Source: Massilia sp. YIM B02763
GTDB lineage: Bacteria > Pseudomonadota > Gammaproteobacteria > Burkholderiales > Burkholderiaceae_D
Length of the DNA: 64,000 nucleotides
NCBI RefSeq assembly: GCF_030412015.1
Contig: NZ_JASNRD010000015.1
Coordinates: forward strand, 1-64,000
Direction of reading: 5' to 3'
Shown: piece by piece, positions 56,058 to 64,000 of the stretch
How the letters are laid out: the number at the start of each line of letters is the position of its first letter
Numbering within the stretch: position 1 is the first letter of the stretch
Notes under the pieces: model-generated
The model's input: only the letters and a program-made list of their open reading frames with translations
Databases searched by the model: none
Told to the model about the DNA's origin: nothing
Program-made: the position numbers and the translations under genes

Positions 56058-56909
56058 TCAGTCGAGGAAGCCGGGCAGCTTGGGCAGCTTCTGGTTGTCG
56101 GCCGGTTCGTGCTGGATGACCAGCGTCGCGTGCGTGCTGGCGATGACCGCGTCGAGCTTCTTGCCGGAGCTGATGGTCTGGGCGTGGTCGTAGTTCCAGG
56201 TCGGCACCTGGTGGCGCTGGTAGTTCTCGGTGAAGTGCCACTGGTCGCCGGACAGCACGTAGGGGCCGGCGTGTTTCAGGTCGACCAGCAGGGCCATGCT
56301 GCCCGGCGTGTGGCCCGGGGTGGCGATGGTCTTGAGCGTGCCGTCGCCGAACAGGTCGACGTCGCCGTCCACCACCTTCACGCGCGTCAGCTGCTTGCCC
56401 GCGATGTGGGTGCTGAACAGGGCTGCGTCGATGTAATGCGCGGACGCCTTCTTCGTGTCCGCCATCGCGTCCAGGTCGGCGCGCTGCACGATCAGGGTCG
56501 CGTTGGGGAAGTCGTCGACCTGGCCGGCGTGGTCGAAGTGGGCGTGGGACACGGCCACGTACTTGATGTCGGCCGGGCGCAGGCCCAGGTCACCGATCTG
56601 GTCGACGATCGTCCGGTCGAGCTTGGTCGTGAAGCTGCCTTCGGTCAGCGGGCCGTTCAGGTATTTCTTCGGCAGGCCGGCGTCCCACAGCAGCCAGTCG
56701 TCGCCGTGCTTGATCAGGTAGCAGGACATCACGATGTCGTAGGACTGGCCCTTGTACAGGCCTTCGTCGGACATGACCGACTTGTCGCCGAGCGTCATGT
56801 GGCCGCAGTCGAGGCGGAACATCCTGACGTCGGGCGCGGCGGCGTACGACGGCGCCATCGCGGCGAACGAGAGGGTCGCTGCAGCCAGGCTGGAAAGAAT
56901 ACGTTTCAT
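56058..56909 (-). CDS. Periplasmic metallo-beta-lactamase-fold hydrolase (AHL-lactonase-like)
   Basis: A 283-residue protein with signal peptide (SLAAATLSFAAMAPSYAAA) and the metal-binding motif HAHFDHAGQ (H-x-H-x-D-H, about residue 125), later metal ligands in ATPGHTPGSMALLVD and the glycine-rich turns of the fold. The layout resembles N-acyl-homoserine-lactone lactonases of the AttM/AiiA type, but most of those are cytoplasmic; export would place it in the periplasm. GAGAATTGCC with AGGAG precedes the ATG. Substrate is not proven. Confidence 0.8.
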   Translation of the reverse strand: MKRILSSLAAATLSFAAMAPSYAAAPDVRMFRLDCGHMTLGDKSVMSDEGLYKGQSYDIVMSCYLIKHGDDWLLWDAGLPKKYLNGPLTEGSFTTKLDRTIVDQIGDLGLRPADIKYVAVSHAHFDHAGQVDDFPNATLIVQRADLDAMADTKKASAHYIDAALFSTHIAGKQLTRVKVVDGDVDLFGDGTLKTIATPGHTPGSMALLVDLKHAGPYVLSGDQWHFTENYQRHQVPTWNYDHAQTISSGKKLDAVIASTHATLVIQHEPADNQKLPKLPGFLD

Positions 56910-57148
56910 GGCAATTCTCCTGTATGTTGGATTGGTTCGTTCGGAGCGCCGAGCTTCTTTGCATTCGCCTTGGCAACCGATGGAGGCAGTATGACGCGCC
57001 ATTCGAAAGCGATAAACCTGCTAAAAGGCCATTCTTTGTGGCCCGTTGGGAGACAATCGCACCCGAGCCGGAACGCGCGCCGACGTCCGTGCCAGGTCGC
57101 CGCCCGCGGCTATACTGTGGGCCACCTCGACGCCAAGCCAGGCCCGCC

Positions 57149-57652
57149 ATGTATTCTCTCCCGCTCCACGTCCGTCCCGCCGCCGCTGCCGACGAACCGT
57201 TCCTCGCGGCCTTGTACCGCTCCACCCGTGACGACCTGCTGGGCATGGTCGCCGACCCGCGCTACGTCGACGCGCTGGCCGCCATGCAGCGGCAGATGCA
57301 GGTGGCCGACTACCGCGCGCGCTATCCGGATGCCTTGTACGAGGTGCTGGAACTGGATGGCGCGGCGGTCGGTCGGCTCGTCACGGCCGCGGTGGGGGAC
57401 ACGCTGCGGGTGGTCGACATCGCCGTCATCCCGTGGGCGCGCGGGCGCGGTGTGGCCGGCACGGCGCTGCGCAGGGTACAGGCACAGGGCGCGCGCCAAG
57501 GACGCGACGTGGCGCTGGCCGTGCGCAAGGACAATGGGCGCGCGCGCCGCTTGTATGCGGCGCTGGGTTTCGCGCCCGACGGGGAGGATGCCTTCAGCGT
57601 GCAGCTGCGCTGGCGGGTTCAGGCAGGCGTCGCGCCGGGCAGCACCGCCTAG
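57149..57652 (+). CDS. GNAT family N-acetyltransferase
   Basis: A 167-residue acetyltransferase with VRPAAAADEPFLAALYRSTR, VVDIAVIPWARGRGVAGTALRRVQAQG (acetyl-CoA-binding R-x-x-G-x-G/A near residue 98) and VRKDNGRARRLYAALGFAP near 125-140. Its stop overlaps the convergent gene by 4 nt. The substrate is unknown; no neighbour suggests a specific one. Confidence 0.85.
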   Translation: MYSLPLHVRPAAAADEPFLAALYRSTRDDLLGMVADPRYVDALAAMQRQMQVADYRARYPDALYEVLELDGAAVGRLVTAAVGDTLRVVDIAVIPWARGRGVAGTALRRVQAQGARQGRDVALAVRKDNGRARRLYAALGFAPDGEDAFSVQLRWRVQAGVAPGSTA

Positions 57653-57954
57653 TCGATGCCCGGGTCTGCGCCCAGCCTGAACGCCTTCATCGTGTCCCGG
57701 GTGTCCGGGGAACAGCACCCGCCCACGTCCTTGTCCAGGCGGTGCATCGTCCCGGAGACGAGGTACATGTCGTTGCGCACGTTGCCCACCGCCTCGGCGG
57801 GCACGTTCGCCATCGAACCGTATTCGCGTACCTGCGCGCCGCTCGAGCGCGGCACGCCGAGGAAATCGAAGCAGCCGGACCATACGACGGCGAGGGCGAC
57901 AGGCCGACCGACGAACGCAGCGAACAGCACGCCGACAAGCAGGGCGGTGCGCAA
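57649..57954 (-). CDS. Small exported protein of unknown function
   Basis: A 101-residue frame beginning with a hydrophobic segment (TALLVGVLFAAFVG) that may be a signal peptide, then a soluble part with SGTMHRLDKDVGGCCSPDTRD. The C-x-x-R-ending segment has two adjacent cysteines. Codon positions are GC-rich at the third base, as in real genes here. It overlaps gnat by 3 nt at its end and its start lies next to a decayed TonB gene, so it may be a remnant itself. Confidence 0.5.
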   Translation of the reverse strand: MRTALLVGVLFAAFVGRPVALAVVWSGCFDFLGVPRSSGAQVREYGSMANVPAEAVGNVRNDMYLVSGTMHRLDKDVGGCCSPDTRDTMKAFRLGADPGID

Positions 57955-57984
57955 GGCGGACGGCGGCAGCCGCGACCTCGACCG

Positions 57985-58311
57985 CGTGGTCGGGCAGCCG
58001 GACCAGACGCGTAACCTGACCGTCTTCTACGCGCGCAAGGGATTCGAGCTGCGCGCGGCCTACAACGACCAGGGCAAGGCATTGCGCTCCATCGTGCCGG
58101 ACATTCCGTGGCAGGACTTGTACTGGGCGCCGCGCTCCCAGCTGGACCTGCAGGCCGGCTACAATTCACGCCCACGCTTTCGCTGTTCGGCCAGGTGCAG
58201 AACCTGCATCGCAGCCGCATGACCAGCCTGACGGCCCCGGACAGAGCCTGCTGAAGGATACCTATTCGGCGCCGCTGGTCGGGTGGATCGGCTTGCGCTA
58301 TGCCCCGAAGT
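57985..58311 (+). pseudogene. TonB-dependent receptor, C-terminal remnant with frameshifts
   Basis: The plus strand reads QPDQTRNLTVFYARKGFE, AAYNDQGKALRSIVPD and SQLDLQAGYN in one frame, then TLSLFGQVQNLHRSRMTSLT in the next, and after TAPDRAC-stop, GQSLLKDTYSAPLVGWIGLRYAPKF in the third. These are successive C-terminal barrel strands of a TonB receptor joined by two frameshifts. The plug and most of the barrel are gone. Confidence 0.8.
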
Positions 58312-58317
58312 TCTCAA

Positions 58318-58649
58318 TGCCCGGAACTCGGCGACGAGCGCGTGCAGACGCTGGCCGAGATGCTGGAGGCCGCCGAGCGCCGCATCATGCTCGATCTGGA
58401 CATGAAGGACGAGCGCGACATCTACGCCGAGGTCGTCGCGCATGCCGGCCCCCATGGCATGGCGCGCCAGCTGGCGGCCAAGCGCAAGCAGGCAGGCGTC
58501 GAGCTGGTCTTCCTGCCGCAGGCGCAGTTCATGCCCGTGCGGCTGTGGGCCAACACCCTGACGGCCGTCGGCGTGATCAGCGTGATCGGCAAGGGCGGCG
58601 ACCTTGGCCGCTGCTGGATTTCCTCGAGCGCGAGGGCATCAAGCACTGA
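58318..58649 (+). pseudogene. Glycerophosphodiester phosphodiesterase remnant
   Basis: QTLAEMLEAAERRIMLDLDMKDERDIYAEVV, QFMPVRLWANTLTAVGVIS and GGDLGR read in one frame, then LLDFLEREGIKH in another before the stop at 58647-58649. This matches the C-terminal half of GDPD family (glycerophosphodiesterase-like) proteins, with a deletion/frameshift near the end. The N-terminal metal-binding half is missing; it abuts the TonB remnant, so both probably lost DNA in one event. Confidence 0.7.
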
Positions 58650-58723
58650 TGGACACGCGGCAGGGCCGTTGCTACCATGGTCGCCCTGTCGCGTTCCTTT
58701 GCCCTGCGCAGCCCGAATCCATC

Positions 58724-59485
58724 ATGCCGCAACCGCTTCCATCCCCGCCGGACCGCGCAGGCGCCGCCGCGCTTCCCTTGCTCAATCCGCGTCCGCACGT
58801 AAGCGTGGTGCCGATCGTCGACGACCGCCAGTGCATCGTCGTCGACGACTTCATGCTGGAGCCGGAAGAGCTGGTTGCGTACGCGGCGCGCAACCGCGCG
58901 CACTTCAAGGACGATCCGCGCAACTACTATCCGGGCCCGGAGCTGGCGCTGGGCGGCACCTTCGCGGCGGGCGTGCGCGACGCCTTCCTGCAGCATGCCC
59001 GCACGCCGCTCAAGGCCCGGCGCGTGCTCGGGATGGCGAGCCGCCTGTCGCTCGTGACCCGCCGTCCGGACCAGGTGCTGTCCGCCCAGCGACTGCCGCA
59101 CCGGGACTCGGACGGCCTGCCCGCGGGGGAGGGCATGGCGGCCATGGTGCTGTACCTGTTCAAGGACGAGCGCCTCGGCGGCACCAGCTTTTTCAAGCCG
59201 CGGGTGCCGATGTAGGAGATCGCGGCACTGCTGCAGGAATTGAAGCGCCAGGAGCTGGCCGGAGAAACGCCGTCGGCGGACGAGGCGGCGACCTTCGCCA
59301 TCGCGTCGAGCCGCCATTTCGAGAAGGTGCTGACGATCCCGCCGCGCTACAACCGGGCGATCTTCTACGACGGCGCCGTGTTCCACTCGGGCGACCTGCG
59401 CGCGCCCGAGCTGATGGTCGACGATCCGCTCGCCGGGCGCCTCACGGTGAATGCCTTCTTCCGCGTGCGCATGGCCGCGGCCTGA
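58724..59485 (+). pseudogene. DUF6445-like protein gene interrupted by an in-frame TAG
   Basis: One frame of 253 codons from ATG 58724 to a stop at 59483-59485 is broken only by TAG at codon 164 (59213-59215). The N part has LLNPRPHVSVVPIVDDRQCIVVDDFMLEPEELVAYA and PHRDSDGLPAGEGMAAMVLYLFKDERLGGTSFFKP, the C part has IPPRYNRAIFYDGAVFHSGDLRAPELM. Together they look like a Fe(II)/2-oxoglutarate-type fold with H-x-D near residue 126 and the second His near residue 219. Truncation at codon 163 would lose that histidine. No frameshift is seen in the remaining 89 codons. Confidence 0.65.
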
Positions 59486-59495
59486 ATCGGCCGGC

Positions 59496-62400
59496 TCAGT
59501 GCCGCCATCCGCCGGCCAGCAAGGCCCGCAGCCTGCGCCACGCCCCGGCGCCAGCGCCCGCAGCCGCGTAGGCGCGCGCGCCGGGTAGCCGCAGGACCAC
59601 TTCCGTACCCAGTTGCGGCCGGCTCCAGATCTCGACGGCGCCGCCAAGCGCCCGCGCGCGGTCGTGCATGCCGCGCACGCCCCAATGGCCCTCGCGGCCG
59701 CCGTCCTGCTGGACGCTTTCCTGTACGCCGGAGCCGTCGTCGCGCACCATCAAGCCGAAGGCCTCGCCGTAGACCAGCTCCAGCTCGACGTGCGTGGCCT
59801 GCGCGTGCTGGTAGGCGTTGAACACCGCTTCGCGCCCGATCCAGTAGATTTCTTCCCACGCAGCGGCGTCGATCGCGCGTGCATCCCCTTCGGCGACGAG
59901 CGTGAAGCGCGGACCGAACTGTTCCTGCAGCGAGGCGCCGAAGCGCGCGAGGACACCCGCGATATCGTCTCCCGCCTGCGGACGCGCGCGCAGGTTGAGC
60001 AGCTCGCTGCGGCCTTCTGCCATCACCTTGTCGGCCTGGTCCAGGATCGTCTCGACGCCGCGCTGCTGCTCGCTGCCCGCCGGCCAGCGCTTGGCCATGC
60101 CGTGGAAGCGCAGGATCAGTCCCTGCATGCTCTGCAGCAGCGTGTCGTGCAGGGCGCGCGCGATGCGTTCGCGTTCGGCCAGGCGCTCGTGCATCAATTC
60201 GCGGTAGCGCCGCCTGATGCGGTTGGTGCGCCAGCGGTACAGGGCGGCGAGCAAGGCCAGCAGGGCGGCGGCGCACAGCGTCTTGAACCAGACCGTCTGC
60301 GTCGGCCTGGGCGCGATGTCGAACGACGTCGACGCACCGCGCGTGTTCCAGACGCCATCGTTGTTCGATGCCAGCACCTCGAAGCGGTAGCGGCCGGGGC
60401 CGAGGTTCGTGTACGTCGCGGAACGCTGGCCCTCGCTGTCGCGCCAGTCGCGGTCCACGCCGGTGAGGCGGTAGCGGAACGCCATGCGCCCCGGCTCCTG
60501 GTAGGACAGGGCGGTGAAGTCGATCTGCAGCGTCTCGGTCCCGGCCGGAAGGCGCAGGCCATTGGCCGGCGCGAGCGTGGTGCCGCCCAGCCGCATGCCG
60601 GTGATCGCGACCGGCGGCACCAGGAGATTGCGCGCGAGGCCGGCCGGATTGAAGCTGTACACGCCGCCGGTGGTCGTGAACCACAGCGTGCCGTCGTCGC
60701 TGCGGGCGACCGACGGGACCGGGACGATCGCGCTCGTCGTGCCGACCAGGCCGTCGCGGTAGTCGAAGCGGGAAAAGCGCACCGGATAAGCGGGTTCGCG
60801 CAGCGCATGCGCCAGTTCGTCCGGCGCAATGCCGGAGATGCCGCCGCTGCCGTTGATCCACAGGGTGCCGTCGCGCGCGAAGGCCAGGCCCGTGATGCCG
60901 GCGAACGGCTCGCCGCGGACGCCGGCGACCGGCGCGAAGCGCTTGCCGTCGAAATGATGCAGCCCGTTCTCGCCGCCGATCCAGGCGCCGCCGCCGTCGG
61001 TCGGCAGGATCTGCACGACGGTGCCGACGGCCAGGCCGTCCGCGCGTCCGTAGCGCTCCACCGCGCCGGCGCGCATCACGAGCAGCTGGTTGTTCACCGA
61101 ACCGAGCCAGACGCCGCCCTGCGCATCGGTGGCCACGGTGGATGCCGCGAATGCCGCCAGCGCCGGCACGCCGCCGCCGGGCGACCAGCGGCCGTCGCGG
61201 AAGGTGTACAGCCCGTTGCGTCCCATGGTGACCCACAGGGCGCCGGTGCTGTCCTCCGCCAGCGCATAGATCGCACCCCGTCCCGGGACCCCGGGCGGCG
61301 CGCCGATGGTGCGCACGCGCCCGTGCTCGAGGACCTGCAGCGTGCTGTTGTAGCGGCCGATCCAGACGTGGCCGCCGGCGCCGCGGTGCAGCGCGGTGAT
61401 GAGGTCGTTGACGGAGCCGGACGGCATGAAGGCCTGGGGCGTCGCGCCGGGATCGGCAAGGTACAGGTTGTCGAGCCACGCGCTGCCGCCCGGCCCGCCC
61501 GCGACCGCCCGCGCGGATGCGCGCTGGTAGGGCGGCAGGGGCAGCGCGCTCAGGCGCGGATCCTTGAAACGGGCCAGCCCGTTTTCGCTGCCGATCCAGA
61601 TGTTCTGTTCGCGGTCCTCGAAGACGACGTTCGCGGTGCTGTCGCCGGCCCCGTGCGCGACCGGGTGGCGCCGGCGCGGGGCCGGGGCGCCCTGGGGGGC
61701 GATGCGCTCGAGACCGTCCGGACCGTCCGCCCAGGCGCGGCCCAGGTGGTCGAAGGCCAGTACCCCGGCGCGGATATCGCCGTCCCAGCGCAGCGGCGGG
61801 CCGCGATCCGGTCCTGCCAGCATGTGCATGCCGGGCGTGTCGATGTTCACGGCCCATACGCTGCCGTCCGGATGCTGGGCCAGCGCGCCGTAGCTGATGT
61901 CGGCCAGCGTCAGTGCCGGGACCACGCGGTCGGCCCCGCGCGCCAGCATGTAGACGTGGCGCTCTCCGCGCAGCCAGAACGCGCCGCGGCGGTCGAGCAG
62001 CAGCTTGTAGACGCGGCCCGGCGGTATGCCCAGTGCGGGGTCGGGGCGCCGCCAATGCCCATCCAGGTAATACAGGCCGCGGCTCGTGGCGAGCCAGGTA
62101 CGGCCGGACGCGTCCTGGGCGGCGTCGAACACGGTGCCCGCCGGGGTGGCGGGGTCGTCCAGGGTGAAGTGGCGCATGCGCCCGTCGCGCATCAGGCTCA
62201 CGCCGCCGTATTTGTAGCCGACCCACAGCGTGCCGTCGCGCAGGACGCCGATGGTCGAGATGCCGGTCGACAGCGGTGCCTGTTCTCCGTGCGCGCGCAG
62301 GAAGCGGATGCCGTCGAAACGGTACAGGCCCGACGCGCTGCCGATCCAGATCCAGCCGTCCGGCGTCTGGCCGATGCCGGTGATGCCGGTCGGGGCGCCT

Positions 62401-62555
62401 TCGCGGGCGGTCCAGCTCGTGTACAGGAGGCCGGCGTCCGGCTCGGCGCGTGCGCTTGCCGGCGCGCCGGCGGCCGCCTGCGCCTGCACGGGCGCGAGGA
62501 GCAATGCGAGGATGATCGCCAGCAGGGCCGGACGGGTTGCAGGTGGTGAGCGCAT
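59496..62555 (-). CDS. Two-component sensor histidine kinase with propeller sensor (Reg_prop, Y_Y_Y, HisKA_3)
   Basis: A 1019-residue kinase: signal peptide (LLAIILALLLAPVQAQA), about twelve propeller repeats with the W-I-G motif (GWIWIGSASGLYRFDG, TLWVGYKYGGVSLM, NIWIGSENGLARF, ALWVTMGRNGLYTF, about 45-640) forming two seven-bladed propellers, a Y_Y_Y domain (YRFEVLASNNDGVWN, about 700-770), one TM helix (TLCAAALLALLAAL), then HisKA_3 (RERIARALHDTLLQSMQGLILRFH, phospho-His about residue 823) and HATPase (EEIYWIGREAVFNAYQHAQA, GHWGVRGMHDRARALGG). It is complete but has no response regulator beside it. It ends only 10 nt from the DUF6445 gene. Confidence 0.92.
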   Translation of the reverse strand: MRSPPATRPALLAIILALLLAPVQAQAAAGAPASARAEPDAGLLYTSWTAREGAPTGITGIGQTPDGWIWIGSASGLYRFDGIRFLRAHGEQAPLSTGISTIGVLRDGTLWVGYKYGGVSLMRDGRMRHFTLDDPATPAGTVFDAAQDASGRTWLATSRGLYYLDGHWRRPDPALGIPPGRVYKLLLDRRGAFWLRGERHVYMLARGADRVVPALTLADISYGALAQHPDGSVWAVNIDTPGMHMLAGPDRGPPLRWDGDIRAGVLAFDHLGRAWADGPDGLERIAPQGAPAPRRRHPVAHGAGDSTANVVFEDREQNIWIGSENGLARFKDPRLSALPLPPYQRASARAVAGGPGGSAWLDNLYLADPGATPQAFMPSGSVNDLITALHRGAGGHVWIGRYNSTLQVLEHGRVRTIGAPPGVPGRGAIYALAEDSTGALWVTMGRNGLYTFRDGRWSPGGGVPALAAFAASTVATDAQGGVWLGSVNNQLLVMRAGAVERYGRADGLAVGTVVQILPTDGGGAWIGGENGLHHFDGKRFAPVAGVRGEPFAGITGLAFARDGTLWINGSGGISGIAPDELAHALREPAYPVRFSRFDYRDGLVGTTSAIVPVPSVARSDDGTLWFTTTGGVYSFNPAGLARNLLVPPVAITGMRLGGTTLAPANGLRLPAGTETLQIDFTALSYQEPGRMAFRYRLTGVDRDWRDSEGQRSATYTNLGPGRYRFEVLASNNDGVWNTRGASTSFDIAPRPTQTVWFKTLCAAALLALLAALYRWRTNRIRRRYRELMHERLAERERIARALHDTLLQSMQGLILRFHGMAKRWPAGSEQQRGVETILDQADKVMAEGRSELLNLRARPQAGDDIAGVLARFGASLQEQFGPRFTLVAEGDARAIDAAAWEEIYWIGREAVFNAYQHAQATHVELELVYGEAFGLMVRDDGSGVQESVQQDGGREGHWGVRGMHDRARALGGAVEIWSRPQLGTEVVLRLPGARAYAAAGAGAGAWRRLRALLAGGWRH

Positions 62556-62840
62556 GCAGCGGCGGGTTCGTTTCCGGTTGTTCGTGGTGACCGAAATGAA
62601 TCTTATATGAAGTCCGTCCGGCAGGGGTTGTGTCTGTTGGGCATTTTTTCAACTTCGCCCACCATCCTTCCCGTCCGCAGGCCGCGTGCACCACGCACGA
62701 GGCCGATTCATCCGGGCTCAGCAAGGCGACGGGAATGTGGTCATTCATGCTACGCTGCGACGACAATGCGGCCGGGGCAGCGCGCGAGAGTGCGGCCCCG
62801 CGGCCGCGGCATCGCCAACATTTCGATAGAAAGCAGCGTC

Positions 62841-63290
62841 ATGAAAACAGAACATCATCCGCCGCGCTTCAGCGTGGCGTCGGCGGTTTTCAATGTGCTC
62901 GATCCGATCCCTTTCGGCTTCTTCGTGGGCACGTTGATCTTCGACGTCATCTATGCAAAGACGGCCAACGTCCTGTGGCTGAAGAGCGCCGCCTGGCTCG
63001 TGAGCATCGGCCTCGTGTTCGCCATCATTCCCCAGCTGATCAATCTCTGGCGTGTCTGGTTCCAGAAGAACCGCGTCCGCACGACCGGCCATACCGTCAA
63101 TTTCTGGTTCAACGTGGCCGGCATCGTGGCTGCGCTCGTGAACGCCTTCGTGCATAGCCGGGACGCCTACGCGGTGATCCCCGACGCCGTGTGGCTGTCC
63201 GTCGCGACCGTGCTGGCGCTGGGCATCGGCAGGATCATCCTGGCTGGAACACATGTCACTTTCAAGGAATACGGCCATGGGCAAGCGTGA
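62841..63290 (+). CDS. DUF2231 family membrane protein
   Basis: A 149-residue inner-membrane protein with four TM helices and the DUF2231 features PIPFGFFVGTLIFDVIYA (about 20-37), SAAWLVSIGLVFAIIPQLINLW and TVNFWFNVAGIVAALVNAFVHSRDAY. The function of the family is not settled. Its stop lies inside the next gene (14-nt overlap), so the pair is cotranslated. The 285 bp before it, up to the kinase start, is the divergent promoter region; I see no clear operator there. Confidence 0.82.
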   Translation: MKTEHHPPRFSVASAVFNVLDPIPFGFFVGTLIFDVIYAKTANVLWLKSAAWLVSIGLVFAIIPQLINLWRVWFQKNRVRTTGHTVNFWFNVAGIVAALVNAFVHSRDAYAVIPDAVWLSVATVLALGIGRIILAGTHVTFKEYGHGQA

Positions 63291-64000
63291 ATACGGTTGG
63301 GGACGCGCGTTCGGGCTCGCCGCCGGTTTGTCGCTGGTGCTGGGCGCCTGCAGCGAAAAGGCGGGCATCGACCCGTCGCGGCAACTGGGCGCCAATCCGG
63401 AACTGCCCAAGGCGCAGGATTTCCTGGTGCCGCCGATGCAGGTGCCCGACGGCGTCGGCTGGAAAGGCGATGCCAAGCCGCAGGTCGTTGCCGGCCTGCG
63501 CATCGAGAAGATCGCATCCGGGCTGAAACACCCGCGCCAGCTTCTCGTGCTGCCGAACCAGGACGTGCTGGTCGTGGAAGCGAACGGACCGGGCGAGGAA
63601 GCGGTCACGACGCCCAAGCAGGTCATCGCCGGCATCGTCAAGAACCGTTCCGGCAAGGGCGGCAAGGGCGGCAACCGCGTTACCCTATTGCGCAAGAAAC
63701 CCGGCGCCGCCGGCGAATGGGAGCAGCACGTCTATATCGAGAAGCTGCATTCGCCCTTCGGCGTCCAGCTCGTCGGCGATACGCTGTATGTTGCGAACAC
63801 GGGCAACATCATGAAGTACCGCTACGTGCCCGGGGAAACGAAGATGTCCGATCCGGGCACGGAACTGGGCGACCTGCCCAGCACGGTCAATCACCATTGG
63901 ACCAAGGCGCTGCTCGCGAGCCCGGACGGCAAGAAGCTGTACGTCGGCAGCGGCTCGAACAGCAACATCACGGAAAACGGCCTGGACGTGGAATACCGGC
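63277..64000 (+). CDS. Sorbosone dehydrogenase-like lipoprotein (GSDH family), 3' end outside window
   Basis: A partial frame of 241 codons with lipoprotein signal (FGLAAGLSLVLGACSEKA, lipobox LGAC). The mature part has LKHPRQLLVLPNQDVLVVEANG, HSPFGVQLVGDTLYVANTG and ALLASPDGKKLYVGSGSNSN, propeller blades of the glucose/sorbosone dehydrogenase fold, which can bind PQQ. Overlap with DUF2231 shows operon structure. Substrate and catalytic residues cannot be judged from this part. Confidence 0.8.
   Translation, partial: MGKREYGWGRAFGLAAGLSLVLGACSEKAGIDPSRQLGANPELPKAQDFLVPPMQVPDGVGWKGDAKPQVVAGLRIEKIASGLKHPRQLLVLPNQDVLVVEANGPGEEAVTTPKQVIAGIVKNRSGKGGKGGNRVTLLRKKPGAAGEWEQHVYIEKLHSPFGVQLVGDTLYVANTGNIMKYRYVPGETKMSDPGTELGDLPSTVNHHWTKALLASPDGKKLYVGSGSNSNITENGLDVEYR

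Noticed and set aside
53445-57680. A 1411-codon plus-strand frame crossing several genes
   Set aside because: It overlaps MFS, LysR, hydrolase and GNAT genes in other frames and has no family signature; GC-rich shadow.

Overview
The window is GC-rich, densely coding DNA from a Gram-negative bacterium. The conserved block cysS - alkA-type glycosylase - accA - tilS - lysC - tRNA-Ser, together with rnr-rlmB, cysE, yceH, lpxH and two cyclophilins, suggests a member of the Burkholderiales, most likely Oxalobacteraceae of the Massilia/Telluria/Duganella type. This is inferred from gene order and protein character; no search was run.

Layout. 0-17.5 kb is core genome: tandem tRNA-Leu genes with a near-consensus promoter, rnr, rlmB, cysE, yceH, a GntR-ABC transporter operon with its own palindromic operator, lpxH, ppiB, a periplasmic cyclophilin, cysS, a glycosylase, accA, tilS, lysC and tRNA-Ser(GCU). 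From 17.5 to 23.3 kb the DNA is scarred: a relic tRNA-like copy, GNAT and aldehyde-dehydrogenase remnants, a cytochrome c fragment joined to a galD gene that has lost its 5' end, and a 37-codon thiolase stub. Among them lie intact ligK and ligJ (lower protocatechuate 4,5-cleavage pathway). 21.9-29.9 kb is a divergent catabolic cluster built around an IclR regulator and two identical 17-bp operators: CoA-transferase, thiolase stub, hydroxyacyl-CoA dehydrogenase and enoyl-CoA hydratase on one side, acyl-CoA dehydrogenase, MFS permease and flavin reductase on the other. It resembles the dca (dicarboxylate beta-oxidation) gene set.

30-47.2 kb holds stress and signalling genes: a Cache-domain histidine kinase, nhaA, a BetT-like betaine/choline transporter, marC, a DNA-binding protein with a pseudo-receiver domain, a TonB receptor - YfiR - CHASE8-like/GGDEF/EAL operon (a probable c-di-GMP module), two more histidine kinases and a TetR regulator. 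47.3-55 kb carries a membrane PQQ dehydrogenase with an OprB porin, and an IclR regulator next to pcaD, an NTF2-like protein and an MFS permease; this may be sugar oxidation or quinate/shikimate use feeding beta-ketoadipate metabolism.

55-64 kb contains a LysR gene, a MITE-like inverted-repeat element, a periplasmic metallo-beta-lactamase-fold hydrolase, a GNAT acetyltransferase, a second scar (TonB receptor and glycerophosphodiesterase remnants), a DUF6445-like gene with an in-frame amber codon, a large propeller-type histidine kinase, and a DUF2231 membrane protein overlapping a sorbosone-dehydrogenase-like lipoprotein that runs off the end. No phage, CRISPR array, integrase or transposase was found.
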